A stretch of 64,000 nt of DNA, taken from Trichoplax sp. H2 (Eukaryota; Placozoa; Uniplacotomia; Trichoplacea). The notes under the pieces were generated by a model. It searched no databases and was not told the origin of the DNA. It was given only the letters and a program-made list of their open reading frames with translations. Position 1 is the first letter of the stretch; each line of letters opens with the position of its first letter. The translations under genes were made by a program, and so were the position numbers. This document shows positions 24,201 through 34,400 of this stretch, in pieces. Where the stretch lies: the NCBI GenBank assembly GCA_003344405.1, contig NOWV01000023.1:620001-684000 (forward strand), given 5' to 3'.

Positions 24201-27132
24201 ATCAAATAATCCTGCTATATATCGTGGGGCATATTAAATGAATAGTAAAAAATCGTATAAATATCCAACCATTAATGATTAGTACCTTCAGGCGTAAACC
24301 TTTAGCCCCTAATAAGCGATCTGATGTTTCCATAACCGGAATATGTTGCAATTTATAGGTCGCTTCATTGGCCTGCTTCGGATTGATGCGATTAAATATT
24401 GACGAAATTAGCCCATTATGGATTAAAAAGATTATACCTTTTCTTCTTCATATAAATTAGAAATGCTTTCTAAGTCTGCTTGTAACGTTGCTATACCCTT
24501 TTTGACTTTATCCTTTAACTGTTCATTCTAATTTTTCAAAGAAATAACATTGTAATTGCGTTGTAACTATCACCAATACTGCACAAATGTCTGTGAGTAA
24601 TCGATAATTAAATAGAATTTTAAATAACGCTAGTTTGAAAGAACGAATATTTTAAGGATCGTTAATAACTTGCTATCTGTCTCTTTTAAATTTTTAAGGC
24701 ACCCATTTGCTTTGATTATGTATTATTGTTAATACAGGAGAGATACTGTTGACGTACCTTTACGTTTTCAAAGTTAGCCTGCTCTATAGTATATTCGGCT
24801 ATCGTCAATCCTAACTCACCGTGATTGGTATTACCTTGCAATCTTTGATCAAGCTATCCATTTATTATAGAGTTACGAGAGTAGTAACGATAATAGTAAT
24901 AAGTTATGACCATTAACCTGAAATAGACATCTATTCGTATGCTGCAAATAATGATTACCTTTTTCCCGTATTTTTTAACTTCATTTAATCGAAGCGTTAA
25001 AGCATGAATTGCATTTCGAATATATTCTTAATAAATACCGATGTGGAAATAATGTTACGTCGTAGTTAGTTTCAATAGGTTTCTACAAATACCCCCTACT
25101 TAACTTAAATTTAATATTTACCATAAGCACCCTTTGGGCTAAAATGTTCTGCACCTCTGGTAACCCACAGAGGGCCAAAGACTTTGCTTTGGCTTTTGAT
25201 TTGAAGGCAATCTATTAAAGCTGGCACTAGTAGACAAATTAATCGCGTTACTTTGAAGCTTACTCAGAAATTGTTAGCATTGGATGATATGATTTAAAAT
25301 TATTGCAAAAATATAAAGGCACCTGTCGAAAGATCTATTATTTGCTCGCCTTTCCAATTATATACCGCAGTGCAATGAGATTCCAGCTTAAATTTTTGAG
25401 TGCATAATTCCATTAACTAACAGACAAATTGAAATGTAGAACATAAAATCAACATTAAAGTTGATGTCGATTCGCTAGTAATATTTTAGCTGAAAGTTTG
25501 GTAAAATTTAAGAATATTCATGAAGCACGAAATTATGCGTAACATTGTAAATATTTACTCCACAAATACTAGGAGATCCAGGAATAATATGGTAGGCATG
25601 CAAGTACTATTTTATCTATTGACCCTTAAATTCCATAATTTATGTCCGGCTATCTCTTGGTATTTACGATCGAAAATTTAAGGTACTAGTAGCCTCTAAA
25701 TAAAGGAATCTTGCTTTGCGTAAATTTACATCACGAAAAGAAGTATCGTATATGACTAGGGGAACATTTCCTTTAAAATGTGGACAAGATGTAGCCTACC
25801 TCATCTACATCTCTACTGACGAGATAAATATTGCTAGTCCATTCTTGATTGCGAAAGACCATGTATCGGTTATTCTTCGCTACAAGCATTGATCTATAAA
25901 TTATGTTCAAATAAATATGTTATTTAAATATTGTATTAAATAGCAAATTCTTTCATTTAATTTAAAGTTTATCATTAATTGTATAATTAATCAGTGAAAT
26001 CATTTGATATGATATCACTACTTACTTTAATCTATCAGACATTATAGCTGTCTTTGTCTTTCCTCTTTTCTTATCTTGCGGTAAGACAAGCCCAGTTAAT
26101 GTCCATTTAGTATTTTGCATTGCTGCTGAGTTATCTAAATGATCAAAATTAAATTTTAGAAGCAATTTCAGGGATTTGCTAAAATTTTCGGTTATTTATT
26201 ATTTTGCACATTCTGACCGCAAGAGAATTTTAATCAGAACTGTGCTATTCTTCTTGCAGGTTTGTTGATATACCTTCTAAGTTCATGTCAGGATTTTTAA
26301 ATGCTTCGCCGCACGATACATACACATCACAATTAATATAAATTTTTATTTCTTTGGTGACAAGCGTGCCATCGGCTAGAAATAATTTTCTGGCCGCAGA
26401 CGGTAGGTTCATCTTTCTTGTACATTCATCTAAGATCTACAACGCGTTATATTGTAAGCTTCTAGCCTTTTCCGATTATATGAAATAGACCAAATTGTAG
26501 CTAATACACAGCATCTAATTATTCCTAGAATAAAACTGCAAACCTCTTCGATACTGCTTGCCACAACGTAAAAATAATCATGATTTTGACCATTTCTGAA
26601 AGCCCGGACTCTTAATCTTTCTTGTTGCATTCGTTTTAGAAATTTTTTATTGCCAGGATAAATTTTTGTCGTTTGTGAAGGAATCTCAGATCTATATGCA
26701 CTAATTTAATTGTAATAATTGTGCAATACTATGTTAATTAGTGACTACAAGATAATAGCTAGATTAAAATAATGAAATTTATGAGTACTACGATAAACTA
26801 TTCGAGTCTATACATAGCTTCCAAAGTGTGCTAACGATACACTGTACTTCTGAAACTAGCAGAATTAAGAATTTCTATAACGTAATTCTCAGCTTTTGTA
26901 TCGTTGCTATCACAAGTAAACATTAGTTTTTGTAAATAGTTACCGTCTCTTTCCATTAACCGTCGGAGATGAATGACGTCTGGAGGACCCTTTACTACTC
27001 GATGGGGATGCTGCTTGTTCAAAGGGAGATGGTGAGGTATCTTTTGATCTCGTTAATGACTGCCGTTTTCGTCGATATATTTTTCGCAGTTGAGCTTCAT
27101 CAACAAAATAATCAGGGGCTTTTTCATGGCTT
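14572..27132 (-). CDS. DCDC1-like multi-doublecortin protein, ~35 exons
   Basis: Very large microtubule-associated protein of the doublecortin superfamily. I assembled about 35 exons from 27132 down to the stop at 14572 by frame, GT-AG and phase, giving about 1,900 codons. Order: Ser/Arg-rich N terminus; DCX1; DCX2; charged coil; DCX3; a block of Q-x-W repeats like ricin-B/beta-trefoil units; a segment with NPEWSKRSLSWP and FTWPMEGFIMP; DCX4; a second W-rich block; DCX5 with a long acidic insert; DCX6. Each DCX has the signature aYRNG ... (L/F)L(D/E)xCT ... ARxLxxxxG ... WISCGExF. As I remember it, vertebrate DCDC1 has this DCX plus ricin-like mix, similar size, and reported links to dynein/Rab8 during cytokinesis. 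Unresolved points: the 5' end upstream of 27132; the junctions between 21193 and 20819 and between GG (17580) and HH (16963); and the exon boundary near 18.93-19.01 kb. Confidence 0.82.
15589..16963 (-). CDS. DCDC1-like gene, DCX domain 5 with acidic insert
   Basis: Exons 16757-16963, 16451-16601 and 15589-16383. First half: VHHVKVLAYRNGRANKNEAA, cut by a phase-0 intron after SSITE. Second half: LLDLCTTRLGLPRSARRLYS, RRGKLILDMNDLY. The third exon starts in phase and runs about 240 codons, very rich in Glu, Asp, Asn, Gln and Ser, before the closing strand VPVWVSCGEPFINPAG. The insert therefore sits between the LILDM strand and the SCGE strand of one DCX fold. A 14-nt micro-exon at 17199-17212 (AAKIE) would repair the phase from the upstream exon, but is weakly supported. 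Confidence 0.75.
17580..19277 (-). CDS. DCDC1-like gene, second ricin-like/W-rich block
   Basis: Exons about 19012-19277 (or to 18959), 18711-18926, 18487-18566, 17981-18342, 17782-17852 and 17580-17712. Content: an acidic helix region (MAEDDLDDEDYESYHQM), then YIAQQWLFTKQNFICCKSNP with VLAADGE, then ITQRWIITEDG, then a long exon ending GHQRWHHNPITQMIEAFSTD. Next are EITAAINASLCTFAVMG and LFLCDACGKAARGRRKFKRI. The repeated QQW/QRW with a following strand resembles ricin-B units. The CDACG pair could be half a zinc site, but no partner pair is obvious. Confidence 0.68.
19427..20357 (-). CDS. DCDC1-like gene, DCX domain 4
   Basis: Exons 20275-20357, 20100-20134, 19944-19998 and 19427-19676. 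The domain begins CRSIKVYRNGGNFNEISATI. Two short exons follow, adding a polar loop (TSPKVQGNSNSK, then NSFNSPTEETEFDAEMQT). After the usual phase-0 intron it resumes FLEKCTSKLELPFAARRVFD, IQGKELLNLDAIEADETILY and ISCGENWVDPKSI. The 35- and 55-nt exons are accepted because their phases fit (0 to 2, 2 to 0). They lengthen the first half of this domain relative to the others. Confidence 0.75.
20502..20819 (-). CDS. DCDC1-like gene, NPEW/WPMEG segment
   Basis: Exons 20696-20819 and 20502-20589. They encode WGIKQEGFHSIGQFKYSVV, then NPEWSKRSLSWPSNADGQFN, and after a phase-0 intron TFTWPMEGFIMPFAPSLKAK. From memory, such paired NPEW...W and WPMEG elements occur in DCDC1 proteins. The first exon needs a preceding phase-2 end. 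The best upstream candidate (about 21010-21045, AEIYHAK) ends in phase 1, so this junction is not solved. Confidence 0.7.
21193..23345 (-). CDS. DCDC1-like gene, linker and first ricin-like repeat block
   Basis: Exons 23234-23345, 22980-23097, 22731-22838, 22528-22652, 21383-21443 and 21193-21253, with phases 2, 0, 0, 2, 0 and 1 at their ends. Key residues: TRTLQFVLNKVVQGCTPDGM; PTAMGDIGGQPKEID; then the ricin-B type unit MAQQWIIHQ-DGHICCKSLTSLALT; then IWCWSGDGNVYIK and NEPELQLTLTNDCTVLSSRQ. The Q-x-W followed by DG-I and a hydrophobic strand is typical of beta-trefoil repeats. Exon 22528-22652 ends at a strong GTAAGTA donor; stopping earlier at 22545 breaks the phase. Confidence 0.68.
21745..22512. 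repeat. four tandem copies of a ~193-bp repeat inside an intron
   Basis: Landmark AGCT(T/C)TCTT...TATCGTT...CGTTTTTAAAATGG recurs at 21792, 21984, 22177 and 22371, spacings of 192, 193 and 194 bp. Each unit also carries GAAACATTNNTAATTTCG-like and ACAGAAATAGAG(C/T)A segments. The copies have diverged by substitutions but keep their length. The array lies between DCX-gene exons 22528-22652 and 21383-21443, so it is intronic. Confidence 0.85.
23492..24146 (-). CDS. DCDC1-like gene, DCX domain 3
   Basis: Exons 24048-24146, 23721-23822 and 23492-23567. The domain begins at the end of the previous exon (LRLK) with VHINGDDVDFKVIHFNV. A phase-0 intron follows VVIEK at the position shared with the other DCX domains. 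Then come LLDRCNEYFQKVGKNTISG, RLFTRQGDE and IKSVLDLEYDQDVWISYGED. The motif reads SYGE instead of SCGE. Confidence 0.78.
24286..25026 (-). CDS. DCDC1-like gene, coiled-coil/charged linker exons
   Basis: Four short exons, 24959-25026, 24758-24853, 24438-24527 and 24286-24372, all ending phase 0. They encode a Lys/Glu/Leu-rich stretch, for example AIHALTLRLNEVKKYGKK, then AEYTIEQANFENVK, then NEQLKDKVKKGIATLQADLE and TSDRLLGAKGLRLK. The heptad-like spacing of hydrophobic residues suggests a coiled coil, hence possible dimerisation. The segment links DCX2 to DCX3. Confidence 0.7.
25122..25893 (-). CDS. DCDC1-like gene, DCX domain 2
   Basis: Exons 25800-25893, 25323-25416 and 25122-25226. They encode NNRYMVFRNQEWTSNIYLV, then a phase-0 intron after RDVDE, then LMELCTQKFKLESHCTAVY with NWKGEQII. 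After a phase-1 intron follows KVFGPLWVTRGAEHFSPKG. The final strand has TRGAEHF where other domains have SCGExF, so the usual Cys is replaced by Arg. All three junctions are phase compatible with the neighbouring exons. Confidence 0.8.
26026..27132 (-). CDS. DCDC1-like gene, N terminus and DCX domain 1
   Basis: Exons 26944-27132, 26544-26691, 26274-26436 and 26026-26125, read right to left. The first is basic and serine-rich (KDTSPSPFEQAASPSSSKG), likely disordered and phosphorylatable. DCX1 starts RLRVRAFRNGQNHDYFYVV and is cut by a phase-0 intron after SSIEE. It resumes ILDECTRKMNLPSAARKLF, then LADGTLVTKEI and VYVSCGEAFKNP. The last exon gives KWTLTGLVLPQDKKRGKTK, a conserved-looking basic linker. 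Phases 2, 0, 1 and 2 are all compatible across the junctions. Exon 26944-27132 needs an upstream exon ending in phase 2, which I could not identify. Confidence 0.8.
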
Positions 27133-27424
27133 CTATTAAAATTGGTAAACAAAATTAAAAGATTTGCTTTCACGTAATCGTTTGGCTAATGTCTACATTT
27201 GTCGATAAAAAAGCAGACTGCTAGCACGTTTAATTATAAGACCATTTTTACTGCATAGATGGCAACCAGTGAAAAATAAAACTAAAATTTTATATCGAAG
27301 TGCAATTTTCTGTGGCAATGGTAATACGTTTATTTCCGAACAAAAACGACTCACTACTAAGAAAAAATTTAAATATTTTCGTTAAATAAAAGAGATATTG
27401 ATCACTCAATATCGGATGTTGCAC

Positions 27425-27578
27425 CGTTTCAATTGTAAAGGTGATGATTTCATCGATTTCCTTAATTCTTCGATATATTGCATCATGACGAGGTCTTCTA
27501 ATTTCATTTCGTAGCCCCTTTGGAAGGATGAATTTGCCATATTGGTAGATGCACCACTTCTCTGAGATCTTTTCATGA
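27425..27578 (-). CDS. possible upstream coding exon (unassigned)
   Basis: A 154-nt open segment bounded by a pyrimidine-rich acceptor ending ATGATAG and a GTGCAA donor. It encodes EKWCIYQYGKFILPKGLRNE and RRPRHDAIYRRIKEIDEI. The amino-acid mix looks coding and it lies just 5' of the DCX gene on the same strand. Its end is phase 0, whereas the next exon (26944-27132) needs phase 2, so a small exon is missing or this is not part of the gene. Product not recognised. Confidence 0.3.
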
Positions 27579-28413
27579 CTATCATATAATAGAAAGAGGA
27601 CGTGATTAAGCAATTTCAAATAGAATATCAGTTTGCATCACTAAATAAGTAAATTGTCATGATTTTAAGACACATAAAAGACCAGCAACTGTCAGCAAAC
27701 TACAGAATTTTAGTAATGAATTTAATGTATAACGTATAAATATGGATGCTTTGTATCAATGAATTGTTAAAGTAGATCCTTAGGGTTGTATTAGAAAGAC
27801 TGATGAAAGAAATTATAAAAAAATAGAGAAAGTAATCAGTAAGCTTCAGTTTACAAACGAAATTACACTGAACATTATCACTAAGGGTATACCAGTCTAC
27901 CTAATACCGCGTAGGATTAAAATCAGGCGATAACCGCAACAGCCCTACCAACTGATGGCTATCACGAGTTTTATTTACTTGCTGATTTGAAAATGAATAC
28001 TACTATACGTAAACAATGTTCTTAATGGTGTTTGATACCTACAACCATCAGTACTGTAACGTACCTAATATTATAGCCTCGATAGGCCAAGAAATTAGAT
28101 CAGGAGGATGAGTACCAACTCAACGAATTGCAAAGTAATAAATCTCGACTTTAATTTCCTATAGTAGATGTTTCTAGCTACCACTGTAAAATTAGTGTAC
28201 CACAAGATTTTGCATTATGATAATATAATAACTCTTTAATATTTTACGTAACTCAGTTTTTCCCTCAAGCAGTAGCCTGTCTTACCTATGAGCTCTATTC
28301 ATGAGTTACTATGGGGGTATATTATGTTATTTACCCCACGATTTACCACTACCTAGTAAGAAATTGAAGTAAAATATGCATTATTCCATGCTGATTCGAT
28401 TCAGTATTGTAAC

Positions 28414-28435
28414 TACTGTTGCCTTGGCAACAGTA
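28414..28435. repeat. perfect 10-bp-arm hairpin
   Basis: TACTGTTGCC-TT-GGCAACAGTA, a perfect inverted repeat with a 2-base spacer in A+T-rich DNA. No flanking gene to regulate is visible. Confidence 0.7.
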
Positions 28436-28569
28436 CGATCATGCGTATTGATATAGTTACGGATATCTTAGTCATGCGCACCTGTAATAAGCACTCTGCA
28501 ATATTAAAACGTAATAGCATGGTAAAATTATTTTTGCTCTATAACTTAGTTTTATAGAAGCATTTAATT

Positions 28570-30445
28570 AGCTGTTAATTTAGATTAATTAATTGTAAGG
28601 AACATGGAAATATTCAGCTGTATAGAGATTATAGATACTGTATGCAATTCTACCAAATATACTTGCAAGTTAGAGAAAGAATTTCTATTATGTCAAAGCA
28701 AGATATTTTCAATAAAATATATAAGAATGATGGATAACTTTACTTACCAATACATTACTAGACTTTATCAATACAGTATGTAAAAATGACGGATAACTCG
28801 ATTTGCCAACGCATATAAAAAATGATTGTGCTATTAGTTTTGATCGATTAATTATAATTAACGCGTGCATATCTAGCCGGATAGATATCATAGATATTGC
28901 GTTGTTACGAGCTAGGAATAGCCCTAACTTGCTACTAGGATTAAGAGGGCGATTTCTATCCTTTACTACTGTTATTTGGAATGCTAGACAATTGGTATTC
29001 CACGGCGGATAGGGTTCAACACAGAGAGACCTTCAAGACTTACTAGAAAATTACAATCTAATTTATTGTCGGTAAACTCGCCCTTAATATAGGTTTCGGA
29101 CCTAAAACTAGTTTAGCTACCCAAGTCACCTCGTCTATTAGAAATTAATTAAATTAATACTCTAAAGAGATTCTATCTGTACCGATTAGATACAATCTAA
29201 TCCTATTAAATTTACTGTAACAGTATTGAAATAATCAATGCTTATTAATAGTTTAGCAGATACATATAAAGCTGTCCGTCACGGTACGCCGTTACTAATT
29301 AAGTAACTGTAAACTAATGAATGCTTATGAATAGATAAGATAAGGTTATGTGCTATGTTTAATGCGCTTGTAGCTGATAATAGGATGGTAGGAATGAGAT
29401 AAAAATAGAAGTTGTTAACAGTTAATTTACTGTAGGTTTATAAGGTATGTTAATCTCTAAAAATTGAGCTGTATATGGACGAAGGTTAAGCGTCTTAACA
29501 CCTGATAGCTTGTAGCTATCTAAGTCTGAGAATATCGACATGTATATTTAGTAATGGTATTATACTAATTAATGTAACTTGTAAAGCATGAATTCTCACT
29601 CGTTAATATTGGAATTCACTGTAGAAACCTATTTAAGCGCGTGTGTTTGTAGAATAAAGCAAGTAATTGCTCAAGAAACGGCAAGACTCATATCGTGAAG
29701 AATAGTGTAATAATTAGTCAGTAGTCTGTGGAGATCAGCCGAGAAATCGAGTTCTCAAATACTTCTCTCATAGAAACTGAAAGTACTGGGAGAAATAGCC
29801 CTAGTTTTAAGTAACTACACTAGAGTTCTTTACTTTCCTTTGCCACAAGTGAGGGTTGTGAAACTGTCCTACTAAGGCATTTCGTCTAAACTTAGGAATT
29901 ATATTTTAAATTTTAACAACCTTGGAGGTGATAGATATAATCCAGCTTAGCTTGCAGGTAATTACTATTTTAGTCTATGTAATCTTAAATTAAGGATATT
30001 AACTGTTAACCACTAAATTTACAATTAAGGAGACCGTAAAACATTTTTGAGATATAAACATATATAGAATGTAACATAGAAATAAAGTATACGTCACGAA
30101 GATTACTTTCGTGACATGCATTTACTCCTACTAAAAACATTAACACCTTACAGAAACAATTTTTATTCTGTCATAACGAGTTTTTCAGTACAATGTACAA
30201 AAAATGATACGATACCTTTATTTGCCAAACCATATAAAAAATGATTATGCTCTTAATTTAGATTGATTAATTATAAGTAAGGCGTAGATATCAAGCCGGA
30301 TAGAGATTATAAATACTGCATGTATTCCTAATAAACATAGTAATATGCTAGAGAAAGAATTTCTATTATGTCATAACTGGACTTTTCAATACAGTATACA
30401 AGAATGATGAATAGTTTTACTAGCCCAAGAATATAAAAAATTAAT
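28570..30445. repeat. decayed dispersed repeat family, ~200-bp unit, three partial copies
   Basis: Copies at about 28570-28765, 28768-28905 and 30172-30445. Shared strings include GAGAAAGAATTTCTATTATG (28674 and 30352), ATATAAAAAATGATT (28813 and 30232), TAGATT(A/G)ATTAATTATAA and GCCGGATAGA. The units read on from one another in a head-to-tail order. No coding capacity and no clean terminal repeats, so class is unknown. Confidence 0.6.
30093..30115. repeat. 8-bp-arm hairpin GTCACGAA/TTCGTGAC
   Basis: Perfect arms separated by 7 bases. The right arm ends GTGACAT, as does the hairpin at 31439-31461. Confidence 0.6.
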
Positions 30446-30942
30446 TGATTTCTCGAGTAATATTGCACTTTGATTGCTGTGGAATGCATTTTTTATTTGC
30501 TATACATTATTTAAAAAATAATATTGAACATGTTGATAATGATAAACATTTAATGTTAAATTACAAAGCTTTATAAAATTATGCGTGACAAAATTTTACC
30601 GCCACCTTAATTACTGAAGTCAACGACAGGATATCCTGTTCGTTTTATATCCTATCCCTTGAGTATACCATATGGTGCGATTAATCACTGGTAAAATCGA
30701 ATGTATAAAATATGGAGAATTGAAACTGTCCAATATCAATTATCAAAAGTTATTATGGAAGTTAGTTAGATATTATCATGCTCAATTTTTTCTCTTAGAA
30801 AGTAGCCAATAAATGTTACGTATATGGAATTTATTCATAACTTGAACCGTAAAAATTAAGAATAATAGTTATTAGATTAAATTAGGGTTCACTTTTTTAG
30901 TAATTTTTAATAGACGTGATATTGGGATTAAATTTTCACAAA

Positions 30943-31009
30943 GGTTGTTACTTAACTAAACTTGCCTAATCTAAACTAATTAGATTACCCTAGCTAAGTA
31001 ACAATAACC
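30943..31009. other. 66-nt imperfect stem-loop (pre-miRNA-like fold)
   Basis: Outer GGTT/AACC pairs stack, past a 3-base bulge, on GTTACTTAxCTA/TAGxTAAGTAAC with one mismatch. An inner helix TAATCT/AGATTA closes on an 8-base loop. The fold was done by eye. It may be a chance structure in A+T-rich DNA. Confidence 0.35.
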
Positions 31010-31438
31010 GAGAAATGCACTTTCAGAATCTTCTGACTATATCTTTATTCTAGAAAATGCAAGTCTAATTTAATATTCTAAATCGATCATTTAGATAGCA
31101 TTTTTAGCCATAAAACCGGTTTACGATGTGTGATATATTTCGACCAATAAGACTTCATGAATACATTAAATTATTCCTAGTCTAATCCAATGAATATGTA
31201 ATATTACTATAGATTAACTTTATGTTTGCCCAGCTTATAATTAACAGGATTTATATTGAATTTACCATTAAATTTACCATTGACAATTCATATACCATAT
31301 TTAGTATAATTTAACCTGTATTAGGAACAGGTTTGTATCGGCTATATTAAGTCATCAAATAATTCATGCACATATCCAAATTAATAACTATCTTAACGTG
31401 ATACATATACATGTCTAAATTAAGTAAGTTATCAGTCA

Positions 31439-31461
31439 TCACGGTAGATTCACTACCGTGA
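31439..31461. repeat. 9-bp-arm hairpin TCACGGTAG/CTACCGTGA
   Basis: Perfect arms with the 5-base loop ATTCA. Resembles the GTCAC/GTGAC hairpin at 30093-30115 in its outer bases. Confidence 0.65.
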
Positions 31462-34400
31462 CATAGATAGAATAAAACGCCATGCTTCGTAAAGCTCTTG
31501 CATGTATTAATAACTTTCTAGAGACATACACTAAATTCTAACTTTGATCTTGCTCTTGAAAGTACTTGCTAACATAGAATTATAGTAGAGACATATGTGC
31601 TATAGTTATTATATTGCTACAGACTTGGAAGTCAAGATGTTCTCGTACAACCCTAAAATTATCTTGTTTGGCCTTTCTGGAGCTATTAATTTTTAAATAT
31701 GATAATTTCTAATTTTTTATGACTGTACAATATATACTTACATAAATTAGTATACCATGTTAGCGATTAATAGATGGCACCGATAAAATAGTAAAAGTAT
31801 ATTTAAATGTAACCGAAAGCGGTATATTCCAGTAAGTAAATCATGAGCACCGCAGTGCACTTACTGATTAGCAATCGATTTTAACAAATTTAGAAAACGT
31901 TACGATAATATTATGTATAAAATATGAACTGCTAAATTCTTTACTATGAGGAGTGCATTTTAGCTTAACGTATGATACCACTCAATGACTTAATATGAAC
32001 GGTGTATTTCTTACTGAGTAAAAATTATGGATACTTCATATTTTTCTCTTTTTATCCGTTCGCCTTGTAATGATTTTAGCTAATTGTAGTAGTACAGCAG
32101 GTGGCTAATAGGATGAGACGGCGCACTTGTACTGTTTCTAGTATAAGATATCCTAGGAAATTACTCAATTTTTTTGCTAACTCGAATTTTGGGTTATGTA
32201 GCAGAACTAATAGTAATGGAAGGAGACTGTTACTCGGTCATTACACACCTCTAGTACCTAGACTTTTTGTATATTAATAATATTTAAAAATCGAAAATTT
32301 TCTGGCAGTTACATTACAAAAACGGCTTAGATTGCACTAGCGTTTTCTTAGTAAGTGGTATGAAATTGGATAAATATGAAACATGTTTGAATGTGCTAGT
32401 TATGATTGGTAACTACAACTATTCGATGAAAGGAGAGTATTATTTGAGGATTCATAGCTATTAATAGATATCTGCAGGATGTTAGTTAATATCCGGGAAA
32501 CATATAAAAATCATCGTCTGAATATTTCAGTATTAATAGACTACTAGATAATGCTTTAAATTCTTATCAATAAATATTAATAGGATATTTCATGAATATA
32601 AATTAAGCAAAGCTTTAGCGGAAAGGATACCATCAGATAATTTTAGTAATAATATTAGTACAATTTGATACAAAACTTATTATATTTAAGGTATGCTTTA
32701 CCACATAAATTTGAATTTATTTATATTCTCTCTTGGTTAGCATTAAGATTTTAATTTCTCTTAGTTTCGTTTGATTTACATGTGCTATAGTATTTGAGAG
32801 TCAACAGAACGACTTGGATTCATGTCCAGAGTAGACTACAGCATACGGGCGAAACGATAATAATTAATATCAATTAGAGGCAATTTTAACAATATAATAC
32901 AATGATAGTGTTGGAATCAATGTGAAATATTTTTTTGCTTATTATTATTGCTAAACTTTCAACCTTTCAATCCTTTTAAAATAAAATTAAGATTAATTTG
33001 ATACCGGTAATCTAAAAGAATCTCTAAATTACATATTGATTTTTAATATAGAGAGAGAAGAATACATGAAAGGTGATAAACAATTATCTTAAAGTAACAT
33101 TAGCAAGCAATCAAGCATCGCATAATTATATATATATATTTTGGAGAAAGTGAAGTGCATTTTATTAATGAAGTACTAATTAAAAGATTATAAATTGACT
33201 GACTTAGAAATTTTAAAAGATATGGCGTTGTTTTGTTTAATAAAAAGCTGGTTCACATGAACAAGTTATTCATCAATGTGTCATGCTATTAAAATATTGT
33301 ATGCAGGAGTAACTATTTCTGAATTTAATGATTACTTTTAAAATATATTTAATGCTACGTGTAACTAAAATACTCAGCAATTTCCAATGTGAAAGTAAAT
33401 GAGCTTGGACAGATCATTGGCGCTGCTATTATTAATCAAAATAAGAAGTTATGAATGCGATGTTTCAATAGATTGCCTGTCCGTTACAATTGCAAGCAAT
33501 TGTAAGAGAGATAGGTTATTGAAAAGTAGTATTTATTGCAGTATGTGGGCAAAGAAAAACCGTTTACTTCCCCGAACAAACTGACAAGACCTATGCATGA
33601 TGATTTATTTCATAATGTAAGAAGCGCAGCAGGAAGAAATTATTTATAAACGCGAATGAGTAATAAGAATAGCTTAATTCTACATTAGAAGATTTCTATG
33701 CTACCATAGGATTAGAATATAAATGGAATTCAACGTTGCAAATATTAAATATAGATTATGAATGAACGCGTATAATGTTATACTACAGCGTAATAGACAT
33801 TAATTTTACTAAGAATAGAGTATACCGTATATAGCAGTATAAGCTACAATCGCAATAGTAATTTACAATTATATTCACTGTTGATTAGCGGTAAAAAGAC
33901 CTTAAAAGGTGAAAATGTACTTTATCTTTACAGACTACGGCCTCACTTTTACAATTCCAGTAATTAAGTTTTATGTCTTCCGGAAATAATAATTATTTCA
34001 CTTTAGTTCTAATGGTGCCTTTTTCTATATTTGAGTTTTATACAAGCTAATATTGTATGCCTAGCTTTACCTCGTCATTTGGAATTCTGTTTTATTCTTG
34101 ACCTACTAGTGGATCCAATTACCCGAGTGATATGTACCTTATGGACTAAATAGAATAATAATTTTTATTTGACAATTATAACTGTAAATATGCTCACATA
34201 CACTTTATCATGAGCTACTAAATCTCACCTCTGAATCATTAGAGTATTCTTAATATCAGAACTACAGTCAATAAATTTGATAATAAAAAGAGTACTTTTT
34301 CATCACTTCTAATCATAAAGCACTATCCTTTAATAATACTATTACGTGAAGATACTAAAACCACGGCTTCGACTATATTGATTTTTCCATATCATACTAT

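Noticed and set aside
28803-29012. Plus-strand 69-codon frame
   Set aside because: Lies inside the decayed repeat family; the other copies do not keep the frame.
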